Positions 22,083 to 33,920 of a DNA stretch of 64,000 bases are shown here, piece by piece. The notes below the pieces were generated by a model. That model searched no databases, was not told where the DNA came from, and saw nothing but the letters and a program-made list of their open reading frames with translations. This stretch comes from Lasiosphaeria ovina (Eukaryota; Ascomycota; Sordariomycetes; Sordariales; Lasiosphaeriaceae): contig JAULSN010000001.1 of the NCBI GenBank assembly GCA_033439765.1, positions 9,052,001 through 9,116,000 of the forward strand. Direction: 5' to 3'. Numbering within the stretch: the stretch's first letter is position 1; each line of letters begins with the position of its first letter. The position numbers and the translations under genes are program-made.

Positions 22083-23498
22083 TCAGTGAGCGGTGGTCAT
22101 CGCTCGGACGTGGTGGGTCTCGTCGCTCTTCTTGACACCGTCGCCGACCATGGCGACGTCACCGTCTCCTCCCATCTCTCGTTGCTGTGCTCCCTCCGCG
22201 GAGAGCGTCTTCATATCCGGCAGACGCAAGCCCTCGAAGCGGTGGGTATCATAACTCTTCTTGACAATGTCGCCGACAATGACAACGTCGCCGTCTCCAA
22301 TCATTTGTTGCTGCACTCCCTCCGAGGCGAGGGCGCCGTTTTCTGCCAGACGCAAGCTCTCAACGTGGTAGGTTTCAAAACTTTCTTTGATGCTATCGCC
22401 GACCACGAAGAGGTTGCCGTCCCCAATGTCTCGTTGCTGCGCTCCGAACTCTTCTTTGTCCGCCAGATACAAGTTATCGACGTGATGGATATCATCGCCA
22501 TCATTGACGCCCTCGCCGATCATGACAACGTCGCCGTCTCCAATCTCTCCGTGCTGCGCCCCCCCTGAGGCGGCTGCCTTCTCATCTCCTAAGTGCAAGC
22601 TCTGACTCCGCTCCAGCTCGTCAAAATGCAGCGCACACGCCTCGACCTCGGCAATGTACAACTCGGACAGCGCCTCGGCCGAGCAAGTCAGCACGGTCTT
22701 CCACTGGGGCACATTCTGAATCACTGACGGGTGCTGGGCCTCCTCCTCGTAGGCGTCGTAGTTGCTGCTTGAGGCGCTGTAGCAGCTGCTGGACGCGTCG
22801 GCGTCGTCGTCGCTGCTGAGGAAGTGGTCGTATCTCGCCGCGAACATGTGTTGGAGGTTCTGCACCTTGGCAACGCACGCCGCGCTGTTCGTGCTGGGCG
22901 GCGTCAGCAGGCCTTTGGCGTCCTCGGCCGACTCGGTGCTGCTGCTCTCCTCCTTGGCGGCGTCGCCGTTCTCTTCGCCGTCGCCGCCGCCGCCCTCCTC
23001 GTCACCTGCTCCGTCGTCCTCCTGCTCCTCTGGTTGATTGTTTTCGGGCTCTGTGGTAGCGGCTACGTCGAGGCCCTCGACCCATTTGCGCGTGCGGGTT
23101 CGGCCGCGGTGCTCTTCTTCGTCCGTGTCGTCGCTCTTGCGACTCATGTTGTTGCGGTCGTCGCAGACGTGGGTATTCTCATCGTCTTTTTTCATCATCT
23201 TGCAGTAGCGGCAGGCGTCCTCGCTGCGAGGATCATCGGGATCCGGATCCGGATGCGGGTGCGGGTGCGGGTGGGGTGTGGGCGTGCGATATCTTGCGCC
23301 GAAACCTCTGCGCCGGCGGCGCGTGAACGGCCTGAATAACCAGTTGGTACCGCGCTCGAGGAGTTGCTGGCCGATTCGGCCGATCCTGCTGAGATTTTTC
23401 AGATCGAAGCTGTCCGAGCTGCTCTTGCTCTTGGGCTTTTTTAGTGTGGTTTTCGGTGGCGATGGCGGTTTGTCGCCTTTGCCCTTGGGTATCAACAT
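22083..23498 (-). CDS. Acidic protein with four C-terminal tandem repeats
   Basis: 471 aa from ATG 23498; the frame extends up to 23618 but without an ATG. The N-terminus is basic (KGKGDKPPSPPKTTLKKPK). An HPHPHP run and a small CRYC motif follow, then a long Glu/Asp/Gly-rich acidic stretch (about 22920-23130). The last ~150 residues are four copies of a ~37-residue unit built on IGDGDVVMIGE, then HHV or HRF, then a LRLADxxxLASEGAQQ-like helix. Copies 1-4 run from about 22570 down to 22090. No known domain; the composition suggests a nuclear or scaffold protein. It is divergent from the FAH gene across 1.4 kb. Confidence 0.75.
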   Translation of the reverse strand: MLIPKGKGDKPPSPPKTTLKKPKSKSSSDSFDLKNLSRIGRIGQQLLERGTNWLFRPFTRRRRRGFGARYRTPTPHPHPHPHPDPDPDDPRSEDACRYCKMMKKDDENTHVCDDRNNMSRKSDDTDEEEHRGRTRTRKWVEGLDVAATTEPENNQPEEQEDDGAGDEEGGGGDGEENGDAAKEESSSTESAEDAKGLLTPPSTNSAACVAKVQNLQHMFAARYDHFLSSDDDADASSSCYSASSSNYDAYEEEAQHPSVIQNVPQWKTVLTCSAEALSELYIAEVEACALHFDELERSQSLHLGDEKAAASGGAQHGEIGDGDVVMIGEGVNDGDDIHHVDNLYLADKEEFGAQQRDIGDGNLFVVGDSIKESFETYHVESLRLAENGALASEGVQQQMIGDGDVVIVGDIVKKSYDTHRFEGLRLPDMKTLSAEGAQQREMGGDGDVAMVGDGVKKSDETHHVRAMTTAH

Positions 23499-24917
23499 GA
23501 TGTGAGGATGGTGTTGGTAATCAACAAGCGAAAAGGGGGGTGGGCAATCAAGGCGCAGTCGCAACAAATATGATAGAAGATCGCAACTTCGTTCCCAAAT
23601 CTCGACTGGGGCTCTCAAGAATATGACGAGGACTGGAGAGGATGTCGCAGAGTTCGTGCAGCGTTGGCAGCAAACCCGATTGAGCGGTCGCTTAACGGTT
23701 TATACCTCTGGGTAAAGTTCCACGCAAGAACGCCAAAAACTCTGCGCTGGATATAAGTGCAGCCCTAGTTCCCCTTCGCCGGGCCGGAACAAGCATGCTG
23801 TTCTGAGCAGGCATGGAACTACAAGTCAAAGTACATACCGTTGGTGAACAATAGAGCTGTTATCCGAATGCTTGCCTTGAGAATCTGACAGGGCCATGAT
23901 ACGGTTACTGTACAGAACAGCCAAGCGCGCAGTGAAAACAGCCAAGGCGTCTGCCATTCTCGACGGGTCTAGATACCTTGATCTAAGCTTTACTTTTTAG
24001 GTTGGCGGTGCGGATACCAGGGAAAACATCAACTGATAGCCGCATCATCATCCATTGAGGCGCCGGCGCCGGCACGCCCGCCCCGATTGTACTATTGTAT
24101 AGATAGGATTCCACCAGGCGAGAGCCATACTGTCGGTCCGTAGGGCGCATAGTCTGCCATAATGGTCGCAGAAAGGTGCAGTAGCGCCAAGGACCAAGGC
24201 CGGTTGGCCAGTGGGGCACAGTGAGATCCGCTGGGACTTCCATTTTCCATCCAAGATCCCCGTTAACAACCAACGTACCCTAAAATTGGTTAACCGACAC
24301 ACGGCTGTGATAGCAGTTTTTGAGCGCCGATGACAGGCGAAAATGGCGGGGTTTTTTCATGAAGAAGCTATTGCGATCGACTGGCCAACGAATCTCTTCA
24401 AGACCGAATTTAGAAGTTGCAGTTGCAGTGATCCTCCATGCATCTGCACTGCAATTTTAGCGTCGGCGAGGCATTTATAAGAGCGTCCAGCGCCGGCCTT
24501 GCATCCGGCAGATAGAGGGCTTGTGAACGACGCAGCCCACGACGTTCCACCTGCAACTGCGCGGACCGCAGCATCTGCTAGCACTCTAGATTATATATTT
24601 GTATATTAGATATCGACATAGGCGAACTTCATGGAACGGCCATGTTGGAAAAGGGGGAATCGCAAAGTAAACAACAGCCCTACGGAGAGTGAAGCCCAGG
24701 CGACAGAGAGGGGAAAGAGCGGGGCGGGCCAACGCATCGGCTTGCATCGGTAAATGGTTGTGCAAACTCGGGAGTGCGGCACAAGCCCCCGCCCTGTCGA
24801 ACAACGGCAAATGTCGAACATCCGACACATAAGCAAAAGAGAATGGGGACTGACGCTAGAGATTTCGACAGCTAGACTGCTCTCGCACCGCTTTAGGTAT
24901 TAACGGTCTCGTTAAAG
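23499..24917. other. Divergent intergenic region between the repeat protein and FAH
   Basis: About 1.4 kb holding both promoters. Several short frames on the minus strand (23.98-24.83 kb) look non-coding. No repeat was recognised. Confidence 0.6.
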
Positions 24918-26272
24918 ATGGCAGAGTCTTGGGTGCCTATAGCTCCGTCCAGCGACTTTTCGCTGGCGAACATTCCCTTCGGTATTGTCAGCACGTCTGC
25001 CGACCCTACCCCTCATGCCGCCGTCGCCATTGGCGCTGAAGTATTGGACCTCAAGGTGCTCATATCTCACCACGGACTAGAAAAAGCATTTCCTGGGATT
25101 GATGGCCTGGAAGGTGTCTTCTCGCAGCCGACTCTCAATGCCTTCGCGCAATTGGGGAGCGGGGTCCATCGGAGTGTCCGGAGGAGACTACAGGAAATCT
25201 TGGGATCAGCACCTTCGAGCAGCAGCCTTCTCAGGGACGACGAAGAGCTGCGGGCGAGAGCTCTGATCGCCCAGAAGAAGGTCAAGATGCACCTGCCCAT
25301 GGACGTTGGGGACTACACCGACTTCTACGCCGGCTACCACCACGCCCATGCCGTTGGCGTCATGTTCCGAGGGCCAGAGAACGCTCTGCAGCCCAACTAC
25401 AGCCACCTCCCTGTCGGATATCACGGCCGGGCCTCGAGCATCGTCGTATCCGGCACGCCGATTCACCGTCCAGTTGGACAGATTCTGCTTGATCCAGCCG
25501 CGGAGCCAAAGCAGCCCACGACGGGCCCGTCGCGCCGACTGGACATTGAGCTCGAGCTCGGTTGCTTCATCTCCAGGCCCAACAAAATGGGCGAGTCGGT
25601 CGATGTCAACGACGCGAATCCGGGGCATATATTTGGCTACGTGCTCCTCAACGACTGGAGCGCCCGCGACATCCAGACGTGGGAGTACGTACCACTGGGG
25701 CCCTTCAACGGCAAAAACTTTGCCACCACCATCAGCCCGTGGGTCGTGCTCGCCGACGCCCTTAAGCCCTTCCGAGCAAAGGCCATCGACAACCCGACGC
25801 CGCTGCAAGAGTATCTGAAGGAACAGCAGACGGACAACGTGTTCGACATCGACCTCGAGGTCGAGCTCATGAGTAAGCAAGACTTCCCGCCTCAAACAGA
25901 CGCACACTGACACGCGCAACCCCCGCAGCGGCCGACGGCGGGGAAACGGTGATTTCCCGGACGAGCTCCAAGCACCTGATGTGGTCGTTCCCGCAGATGA
26001 TTGCGCACCACACGCTGGGCGGGTGCCCGCTGCGCACCGGCGACCTGCTGGGCTCGGGCACCATCAGCGGGCCGGGCGGCGAGGGCGAGAGCGGCAGCTT
26101 GCTCGAGATGACCCACGGCGGCAAGCGGGAGGTGCTGCTGTCCGGAATGGATGCGCGCACCTTCCTCAAGGATGGCGACACTATCACACTCCGCGGATCG
26201 GCCGGACCGCGCGGCGCTAGGGTTGGGTTTGGCGAGTGTGTTGGTCGGGTTTACACGTCGCTTCGGAGATAA
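24918..26272 (+). CDS. fahA: Fumarylacetoacetase (tyrosine/phenylalanine degradation)
   Basis: Two exons, 24918-25872 and 25929-26272 (56-base intron; donor GTAAGC, acceptor CCGCAG), give 432 aa, the usual length for eukaryotic FAH. It hydrolyses 4-fumarylacetoacetate to fumarate and acetoacetate, the last step of tyrosine and homogentisate breakdown in the cytosol. Visible family signatures are DYTDFYAGYHHAHAVG (metal Asp and catalytic His region), NYSHLPVGYHGRASS, the metal-binding glutamates of LDIELELG, and LNDWSARDIQ with the third metal Asp. PFNGKNF and the C-terminal SGSLLEMTHGG also match. All key positions look intact. The usual partner genes (homogentisate dioxygenase, maleylacetoacetate isomerase) are not next to it; a Zn2Cys6 regulator follows on the same strand after 670 bases. 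Confidence 0.95.
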
Positions 26273-26941
26273 TGCTGCGTAAATAGCGATGGACCACCTG
26301 CAGAGACGCGAGTCGAAGCTTAAGTAAAAGCCTGCGGTGTGCAGATCTGTCCAGTTTGTGGATAAAGTTCAAACAGCGCAGCGAATTTAAGAAAAAACAC
26401 TGGGTTAAATTGCCAACTGCATTTTGTGCGTATCCGTATCTCATTCTGCATGGGACCTTGGGTTTCCACTCTCGTTTTACGGTTTTACGGAGGCAGGACC
26501 AGGGGAAACAAGGAGATGAGCCAAGCGGCTGACGAGAGAACCCGAACCCCAACCTGGCAGTTGCTCGCTACGAAGTGCGGGTGGGACTTTCCCCAGATTC
26601 TGCACTCATTGGGCAGACTTGCAAGGAATTGGCTCTTTGACAGGTCACACTACACTGCAACGGGCAGGATTCCCGATCCCTGTCCTTCCGGGGCACTCAG
26701 ATTTTCGGGTGAGGCGACCTGATGATGACAGGGCGGCGGCACAGCAGGCCCCAGGGCCGTCCAGGCGGCTGATCCGTCACGTGAGTGGCTTACGGGCGAC
26801 AGGCCCTCGAGTGCCCTATCTTTGGGTACCTGCCCCAAGATTCCCTCTTTTCCTCGTGTCAGGCTTTTTGCGTTTCGCGACGGTGCTCCAGGGTGCCGAG
26901 TCCAAAAGCCCAGCGGCCATGTTTTAGGCCAATTCCACACG

Positions 26942-29900
26942 ATGGACCAGCTCTCGTCACAGGTCAGCGATCTTCGGTCGTTCCTGGAGCCGGCGGTTCC
27001 GCCCGCGACTGGATCTCCTGCCGCATTCGTGTCACCGCGCGACGGAGCCGCATATTCTTCCAGCGGTGGTGGTGGTCCACTCCGTGCCAGCGCCAGCAGC
27101 ACTGCCCAGACGCGCCAGACCCGCGAGCTTTCCGCGCCCGGAGACAATTCCGCACCCCAGACCCCTGCGAAGCGGAGGGCTACCGAGGACTTCGACGGCG
27201 ATGACGCCGACGGCGCCGCCTCGTCCAAGCTGCCGAAGAGCAAGCGCAATCGAGTGCGTCCTTATTTCGTTTTTAACTTCCCCTTGGCGGCGGCTTCCAC
27301 GCTGTCGGGACTCGGATGGCTGCCCGCCCTGTGTACCCCTCAATTGCCCGCACGAACCTTGCTCGGGGACATCGCGGGCTGATTGGCCCTGATCGAGCCT
27401 TGACCGTCGGCGCATCCCCGAGACTTGTTGTATATTGTCTGCATCTGCATACCATTCATCTGCATGCTACTAATCATATGCACGCGCTGACTGGTTGTAC
27501 TAATCATCTTTTCTTCTCGTACAGTACATATCAATTGCATGGTAAGCTTTGTCTTTCTCGGCCCTGAACGTTCCATCGTTCTGCTTTAGATGTCTGCCCC
27601 CCCACGCGGACCTGGAGGAAAGCGATTTTGTTCTCACTGGTTCTAGGTACTCTCATCGTTGTACAGATGAAACCCTGGGACGTGGATGTCCATAGCTCGC
27701 GTGGTATCACCCAGTAATCCCTGAAGCTGACTGACACGCACCAGCAACGAATGCAAACGGCGCAAGATCAAATGCAACGGTCAGGTCCCTTGCCAGCGAT
27801 GCGGCCATCTCAACCTGCAATGCCTCTACGCACCCAACTGCTGCTCCAACAACTTCAAGGACTCGGACGAGTTCCGCCAGGTGACTGACCAGGTCAGTCA
27901 CCTGCAGAGCCAGGTCGACACCCTGTTCAGCAACATCGACTCCCTGCGCCAGGAGGCCTTGCGCCTCGCTCCCATCCACGAACGCATATTGCCCCCGCCG
28001 TCGGCCACCGTCACGCCTTCGCCGTCCACGCCGTCCCTACCTTCGTTGCCCAAGCCGCTGCCAGCCTTCCGAGTCCCCCCCTCCTTCAGCGGTCCGACCA
28101 GCATTGCCTTCACCGTCGACGTCGCCAAAAGCACGCTGCACAACATGGGATATACCAGCGCGGGCGATGGTAACGACGATGGCAACTTTCAGCCCGAGCA
28201 AACCCCACGAACTTCTCCCACATTTCAGCTACCGCCGCAATCACCCGCGCAGACCTCGCCTCATCCGCTGTGGGAATATGGCAGGGACGAGGTAATACGT
28301 CTCTGCAGGCTCTACGAGGAAGAGGTCGGCGTCATGTATCCCGTCATATCCATCCGCAACGTCATCGATCACGCTATAAACTTGACGTCAAGCATGGAAT
28401 CTGTAAGGCGCAACGGCCAAATACCGCCACATGGCCCGGACTTTGACGTATCGGACCCCAGGACTCTGCTGTTGATCATCATCATGTGCTGTGCCCTGGC
28501 CGTCGAGGAGCATGGCAACAGCGCAAAGGCCGACCGGCTGTATGACGTCATACAGCCCATAATCGACAGGCAGTTGATGGCCGAACCCGCCGAGGTTGCC
28601 AGGCTGCCATTCCTTGCCTTGGTCGGAGGGTACAGGTTCCTCAGTAATGACGAGGTTCTTGCCTGGCGCGTCATGGGCCACGTAGCGCGGCATTGCCTCG
28701 AGCTGGGCTTGCACCGAAGGGAGGGGCTTGAGAGGATCTCGAACTTGGAGGATCGCAGGAACGCACTACATACCTTTTGGTCGGCGTATGTGCTAGACCG
28801 TAGATGGAGCTTCAGCACAGGCTTGCCGTTTGTTTTGCACGACGACAAGATCGACCCCAAGCTTCCATACCCGGTGAGCTAGGCCGCGAAAGCCATCTCT
28901 GCCAACACCTGCTGACCATGTTTTAGGAACGACATCCGTTCTTGGAGGCAATGATTAGCTATTCTAAACTCGCGGCCAAGATATGGATGCTCGTCGACTA
29001 CTTCGAGCCTGCAGTCATCCGGGAGTTGAAGCCAGGCGACTTTGAAGATCTCGACCGCCAAATACATGAGTGGTATGACAGCATTCCGAACGAGGTCAAA
29101 ACAGATCCGTCGGACAAGAACTGGATACCGATCCTGCCTCCAACCGCCGATAGCATCCACCGGCTGCGGATCTGGACTAGGTTGCGATTGAACCAGGTAC
29201 TCTATCGTTGCCCCTTTACACCGGGTCATTCTTCTGACTACTCTAGATACGCATTTGGCTGTACACGCCCGTCTTACACAGCGCCATCAGCATTGTCGAG
29301 AACATCGCGCTCGCCGAAAGAGCGGTCGATCTTGCCAAGGAAACGATCCGCTGCCTTGCCCAACTCAACAATACGACGAATCTTTACCGCAGGATTCAGA
29401 TCTTCTACCACCAGTTCTTGACTTCTTCAATTGCCGTTTTGTTCCTCGCATCCACCCATGCTCCGTTGAGATTTAGCGCCAACTGCCGCGACGAGTTCTA
29501 CATAGCTCTCGAACTTGTCAAGGACATGTCGGGGCGCTCATGGGTTTCGCAGCGCTTATGGCAAACAATAAGATCGCTGAAAGAATATGCGCCTCGTCTC
29601 GGGCTAGAGGACAATGTGCGCAACGGTGAACTGATAAGTCCACACCTAAATACGGCCCATATACACAGCGCTGGCCACAGCAGCGCCAGCGCCAGCGCCA
29701 GCCAGAGTCCCGCGCCAGGTCTGACGGCCCCCTTTACCGGGGAGGCAGGCCAGACAGGGAACGGAGGGCCACGGTACCCCTCTACTCCAAGCGCATCCCA
29801 GGCCCGTCAAAAGGCTGCCGAGGACCAGAGCAACGGCCTGCGGTTGCGGACCGAGATGTCACGCATCTTCGAATACATGGGCGCGAAGGTTGGACCTGAC

Positions 29901-30041
29901 ATACCCCACATGTCAGAGTCGATGCACGACCACACCATGTCTACGAGTCTTCCGGGCCCCAATGATGGAGCTTATGGTAACATGCATAACAATTATATGG
30001 CGGACGAAAGTGTTTACCAGCACCTGAAGAACATATTTTAG
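26942..30041 (+). CDS. Zn2Cys6 transcription factor with fungal-specific TF domain
   Basis: Five exons (26942-27253, 27525-27541, 27745-28873, 28927-29196, 29247-30041) give 840 aa. The zinc cluster starts at residue ~110 and is assembled across two introns: the 17-base exon 2 supplies YISIA plus part of the first Cys, and exon 3 continues. Cys spacing is C-x2-C-x6-C-x5-C-x2-C-x6-C with the typical KRRKIKC. A coiled-coil linker follows (VTDQVSHLQSQVDTLFSNID). The fungal_trans domain spans ~residues 250-480 (VIRLCRLYEEEVGVMYPV, GHVARHCLELGLHRREGL, LHTFWSAYVLDRRWSF). The tail is Ser/Gly-rich. It is expected to be a DNA-binding nuclear regulator of CGG-type sites. Being 670 bases downstream of FAH, control of that pathway is possible but not shown. 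Exon 2 is unusually small; the start could lie further upstream, but 26942 begins the conserved-looking MDQLSSQVSDLR segment. Confidence 0.88.
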
Positions 30042-32499
30042 CTCAATGGGAACTTTAAATATTGGCAACTCAAATCTGTTCCTCCACCTTGAAGCGCGGC
30101 GCAGTTGCAATGTCCATTCTGCCGAGGTGTGCCACAGTTCTGGTAGGTACATCCGAGCAATGGCCGAAATTAGGCTGGGTCGCACAACTTACAGATACCG
30201 GGCTTCAAGGATCTTCACCTGTGTCCACAAGCTCATGGCCAAGACCAGGCCAATGGCGGGACCGGCGTGTCTGGGGCTGCTGACAGTGGCTCACCAGCTA
30301 AGCGAATGTTGTGCGTGTTCGAATCTCCTCTATAACTCGCAGAGCGAAGCGTCCAGAAAGCCGCTCGACCAATCCAGCCGCCGCGTCTACTGTTGGCACT
30401 GGAGCGAAATGCACTACTGCGACGAGGGTCGGTGCCAGACCTGTGCCAAGCGAGTTGCGCTGGTCCGACAGCGGGGGAAGAGGAAATGGGTCAGAAAGCA
30501 GCAGTCCGGGACTCGCGGCAACGGTGTCGATAACTTGTTGGGTGCCAACAGCAGCCAGCTCCGGGCCTGGACGCTGGCTGTTGGGCTAGCGGAGCACGAT
30601 GTGGAGCGATGTCGACGGCCTGGCTAACGGAGATACGGTTTTGGTTCTGCCCCGCCGGATGACGACACACAGGAAGCAGTGGCCGGGTTCGGAAAGCTTG
30701 GTGAGCGGGTGGCGGCGTCCGATGGCTTCTTTACGTTGTGTGGAGTTTCAGCTATCTCGTGACCAGGCTTGAATGGTTTGGGGATGTCGATATTCACAGG
30801 TAAACGTGACGGGCAATGCGACCAGCAAACTACCGAGATTTTTGGGTATCAGTTCATCGAGCTCTGCTAGGCTAGAAGAAAATCGAAATTTCACAAGTCA
30901 AGGCCCAGAGGCCCAGAGTTAAGGTTAATGTGCCAGGAAAGCTAGACATCGAGACGCACGGGTTAATTCTTAAGGACTGGCACCGTAGCTGTTGCATGCT
31001 GATAGCTATAATTGCTAAGGTCGCAATTGGATGCTCGAGTCCTGTGCTGAGTGCAACATTCGCGAGAGACTCCGAAGTGCAGTTTTTCATCATGTTCAAA
31101 TCCCAGTTGCCCACCACTATGCAGGTTTGCGTGGCCAACGTGACAAGTAGGACATCGAGGTGCCCATGGCCCGCGTTGATGCAGATGGGCGGGCTGATGC
31201 GAAGGCCAACCAACAATTCAGAGACAATAGACACCATTTCATGGGCTCCTTGCCGACGTGCCTGCTTAAGCCCATTTCAGAGGAATGATCTGGCATTCCA
31301 ACGAGAGGAGGTCATGACGTGGCCATGGCTACGTGCCTAACCGAGTGTCTGTCTGACCACGCCCGATAGCTTCGATGACCTCAGGGGGTGTGGGCTAATT
31401 AGTGTTGTGGCTTTCCGAAGGAGAACAGATCTATTTGCGGGCATCCACATCCCCGGCTCGGATAACTATCCGGGGACTTGGCACCAAACGCGCGCAAGCA
31501 CACGCGATGTGAGCTTTGGAACATGGGTCTGGGTCGGGCAGCGGGCTTCTTGTCTTTGCTGACTTGGCTCCGCTGTGAACAGGCACTTGCTCTCACGGAA
31601 GTTTTTTTTTCTTTTCTTAGAATTTATGAGTGGTGTGGGGCGCTGGACCCAAGGCAAGCTGCCTGCTGCCAGTGAGATAGATGCCTAGATTAGTTGCAGA
31701 CGGGGTAATGCATGTCATGGCTGAGCTGTTTAATATCTAATTACCTCGTGCAGGCCGTTGACGAGAGGAAACCACACATCTTGCTGTGATGGCGTTTGCA
31801 TTTGCAGTTGTGTGTGTGCTTAGTTAGAGACGAGATCTCGTATATGCATCCTGATGGGATCATGCTTTCGAGATGAATTGCCGCATCGGATATCGGATGC
31901 AACCATTTCATGGATCGATGTGGTCGAGCGGGGAACTTGTCATGTTTGTTTGTCTTGACGGTCAAGCGGTGAGTCAGGTCCATTTGGCGTACAGTACCTG
32001 GCCTTCTTGGGCTCACTTGATTGCGCGGCACTGATGTAATGGAAGCGGCTGTTTGCTCGGCTGGACGCTGTCTGAGTGGGTCGGGCGGCTGCTTGCTGGC
32101 TTGCAGGCCCCCCTCCCTTTCCGCTGCTGGCTGAGAGTCAATTCTCAGCTTGAGCTCTTCTCAGGCTTCCTATTGTTGGATTATGAAGTGATGACGCGTG
32201 GAACGGATTGCGATGATCGTGATTTGGGGTATTTAGTCTGGCAACAATCCGATCTTGGAGGACTTGATTTTCAGTTTGCTCATCTCAACTCCTTCGGTAT
32301 ATTGGTCTCATTTCGCCCTCTCTTCTCTCTCGTGTATTTTATCAGCCATTCCTGCACTAAACAGGCCCCATTTCCTTCTTTCTTTCATTTCATTACTCTT
32401 ATATATACCCACAACACTTTCAAAATGCCACATTCACGAGGCCACGTTTGACCATCCTCGGGTCGGACGCGATGGCGGGACCTTCAGTGCCACCCACGC
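30042..32499. other. 2.5-kb intergenic region
   Basis: No gene was recognised. The frame at 30046-30627 is open but of odd composition and without a recognisable domain. The end (32100-32430) is pyrimidine-rich with a TATATATACC box near 32400, like the promoter of the relic that follows. Confidence 0.55.
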
Positions 32500-32559
32500 T
32501 TCGCCTGTTCATCAGAACGCGACACAAGTCTCGATGGATCTTTACCTCGCCATGACCAG

Positions 32560-33373
32560 CTCAGGTTTAGATGAAAACCCCCACCATCCGTGGGGTCCTT
32601 GCGGTGAGCATATCCGCAAGCACAGCCTCTGTCGTCTTGAACCAGCAGATACACCGCAGGACTTCGACGACAGACAAACCATGCCAGAGACACCAGACAG
32701 CCGTCCTAAGCGGCCGCCCCCAGTTATCTCACAACACGGCGGCATGCAACAGGTCTAGGCCCAGTCTCGTACGGGATTCAACACACCCAGAATCCCACAC
32801 CACATCAGCAAGCCCCCTCTCTCTCTCCATCTGCAACACCTCTGCTGCATGGACTCCTCCAACATCGGCACGTCGGAGCATGGCCTCTCCGACGTCTTTC
32901 ATGGAGCGCTGGATGATGAGCCGTGAGACTCTCCCAGACATGCCTAATCACTCGGCATAGAGATTCACGTCGGGGAAATGGCGGCCAGCGACGTTTGGTA
33001 CCCATTTTTCGTGATCGATCTCAGGGCTGTAGTAGAGATGGGGACTAGAGGAAGTCTCTGGGTTGCGGAAAACCAGCGTGCTGGCGCTTCGGCCGCCCAC
33101 GTCCAGGCAGTCAACCACCTCAATACAAGACTTGTAAATGCCGGATGCAATGGACATGTTCCTAATATCTGCTACAGCCTGGCTATTGATAACAGCCTTG
33201 CTCAACTACACGTGTCATGGGGAGTCGAGGAGGACAAAGAAGGCAATCTAGTTTTCTTCTAGTCCGAAGCACCTTACACGCCTCCACCAGAGGGTAACAG
33301 CTATTGTCGATTGGGGACAAGGAGAACGGCTAAGGAACATCCAGCTCGCTGCAGAGTACATCATCCAAGAATA
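32560..33373 (+). pseudogene. DUF7924-like protein relic
   Basis: Plus-strand fragments in changing frames recall fungal DUF7924 proteins. From 32978 the frame reads VWYPFFVIDLRA, GSLWVAENQRAGASAA, NICYSLAIDNSLAQLHVSW, ending at a TAG at 33260. One frame over, SSPKHLTRLHQRV, AIVDWGQGERL and a stop at 33371-33373 form the expected C-terminal end, so a one-base shift lies near 33245. Upstream pieces (32560-32940) carry in-frame stops, for example TAG at 32756. This family is widespread in fungi and was proposed to be PD-(D/E)XK-like, which I recall rather than derive. An intron could hide the shift, but no good donor was found. Confidence 0.55.
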
Positions 33374-33509
33374 GTAGAAGAAGGCAGAGCCGCAGAAGGT
33401 GGTGTCCGGAGCTGCCAAGTCTCGGCCGGGCCTAGAAGGTAGCAGTCCAGAGAGGAAGATAAGATAGTTGAGATAATCTTGTATCCATGTTGAGGGGGTC
33501 TTTTTCTTA

Positions 33510-33630
33510 GAGCTTTGATGCACGCACCCATCTACTTTTTCATGCCACCTACCTGTGGGGTGAGTGTCCTTGGCAACTGGCAACGCAGGGGGTCGCTTTT
33601 TGTACTGTGAAATGCCGTATTTCCATAGCA
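33510..33630 (+). repeat. Dispersed repeat, copy 1
   Basis: A stretch containing GAGCTTTGATGC, GCCACCTACCTGTGG, CCTTGGCAACTG and AAATGCCGTATT recurs at 54373-54482 in the same orientation and, in part, inverted at 55198-55280. Confidence 0.75.
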
Positions 33631-33920
33631 GCTAAGGCCGCAGCGTGGGTGGGATGTGGCTCTCTCTTCTTGGTTGAATTATAGTTCTGGCGAGGAGGTA
33701 TGGGTGATAGCAATTGCAGTGCGAGATATTGGGTCAATTGTTTGAATTTTACGAAGAAAACAATATCAAAATTAGGAGCATCACCTTTTTCCTATTTGAC
33801 CTCGAACTGGCAGCAAGAATTTCGCCGCACAAGGTATCAGACTCAGAGACGTCTGACTCAGTTTCCCATAATCACAACCAAAACGCGCTGCTATTTACAA
33901 AAGCGGGAAACCCCCTCCAC

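Noticed and set aside
25206..25919. 237-codon minus-strand frame
   Set aside because: Antisense shadow of fumarylacetoacetase.
30310..30345. GTTCGAATCTCC, like a tRNA B box
   Set aside because: No A box at the right distance and the flanking bases do not form T-arm or acceptor stems.
30046..30627. 193-codon plus-strand frame
   Set aside because: No motif, mixed composition and no intron or homology support; reported only as intergenic.
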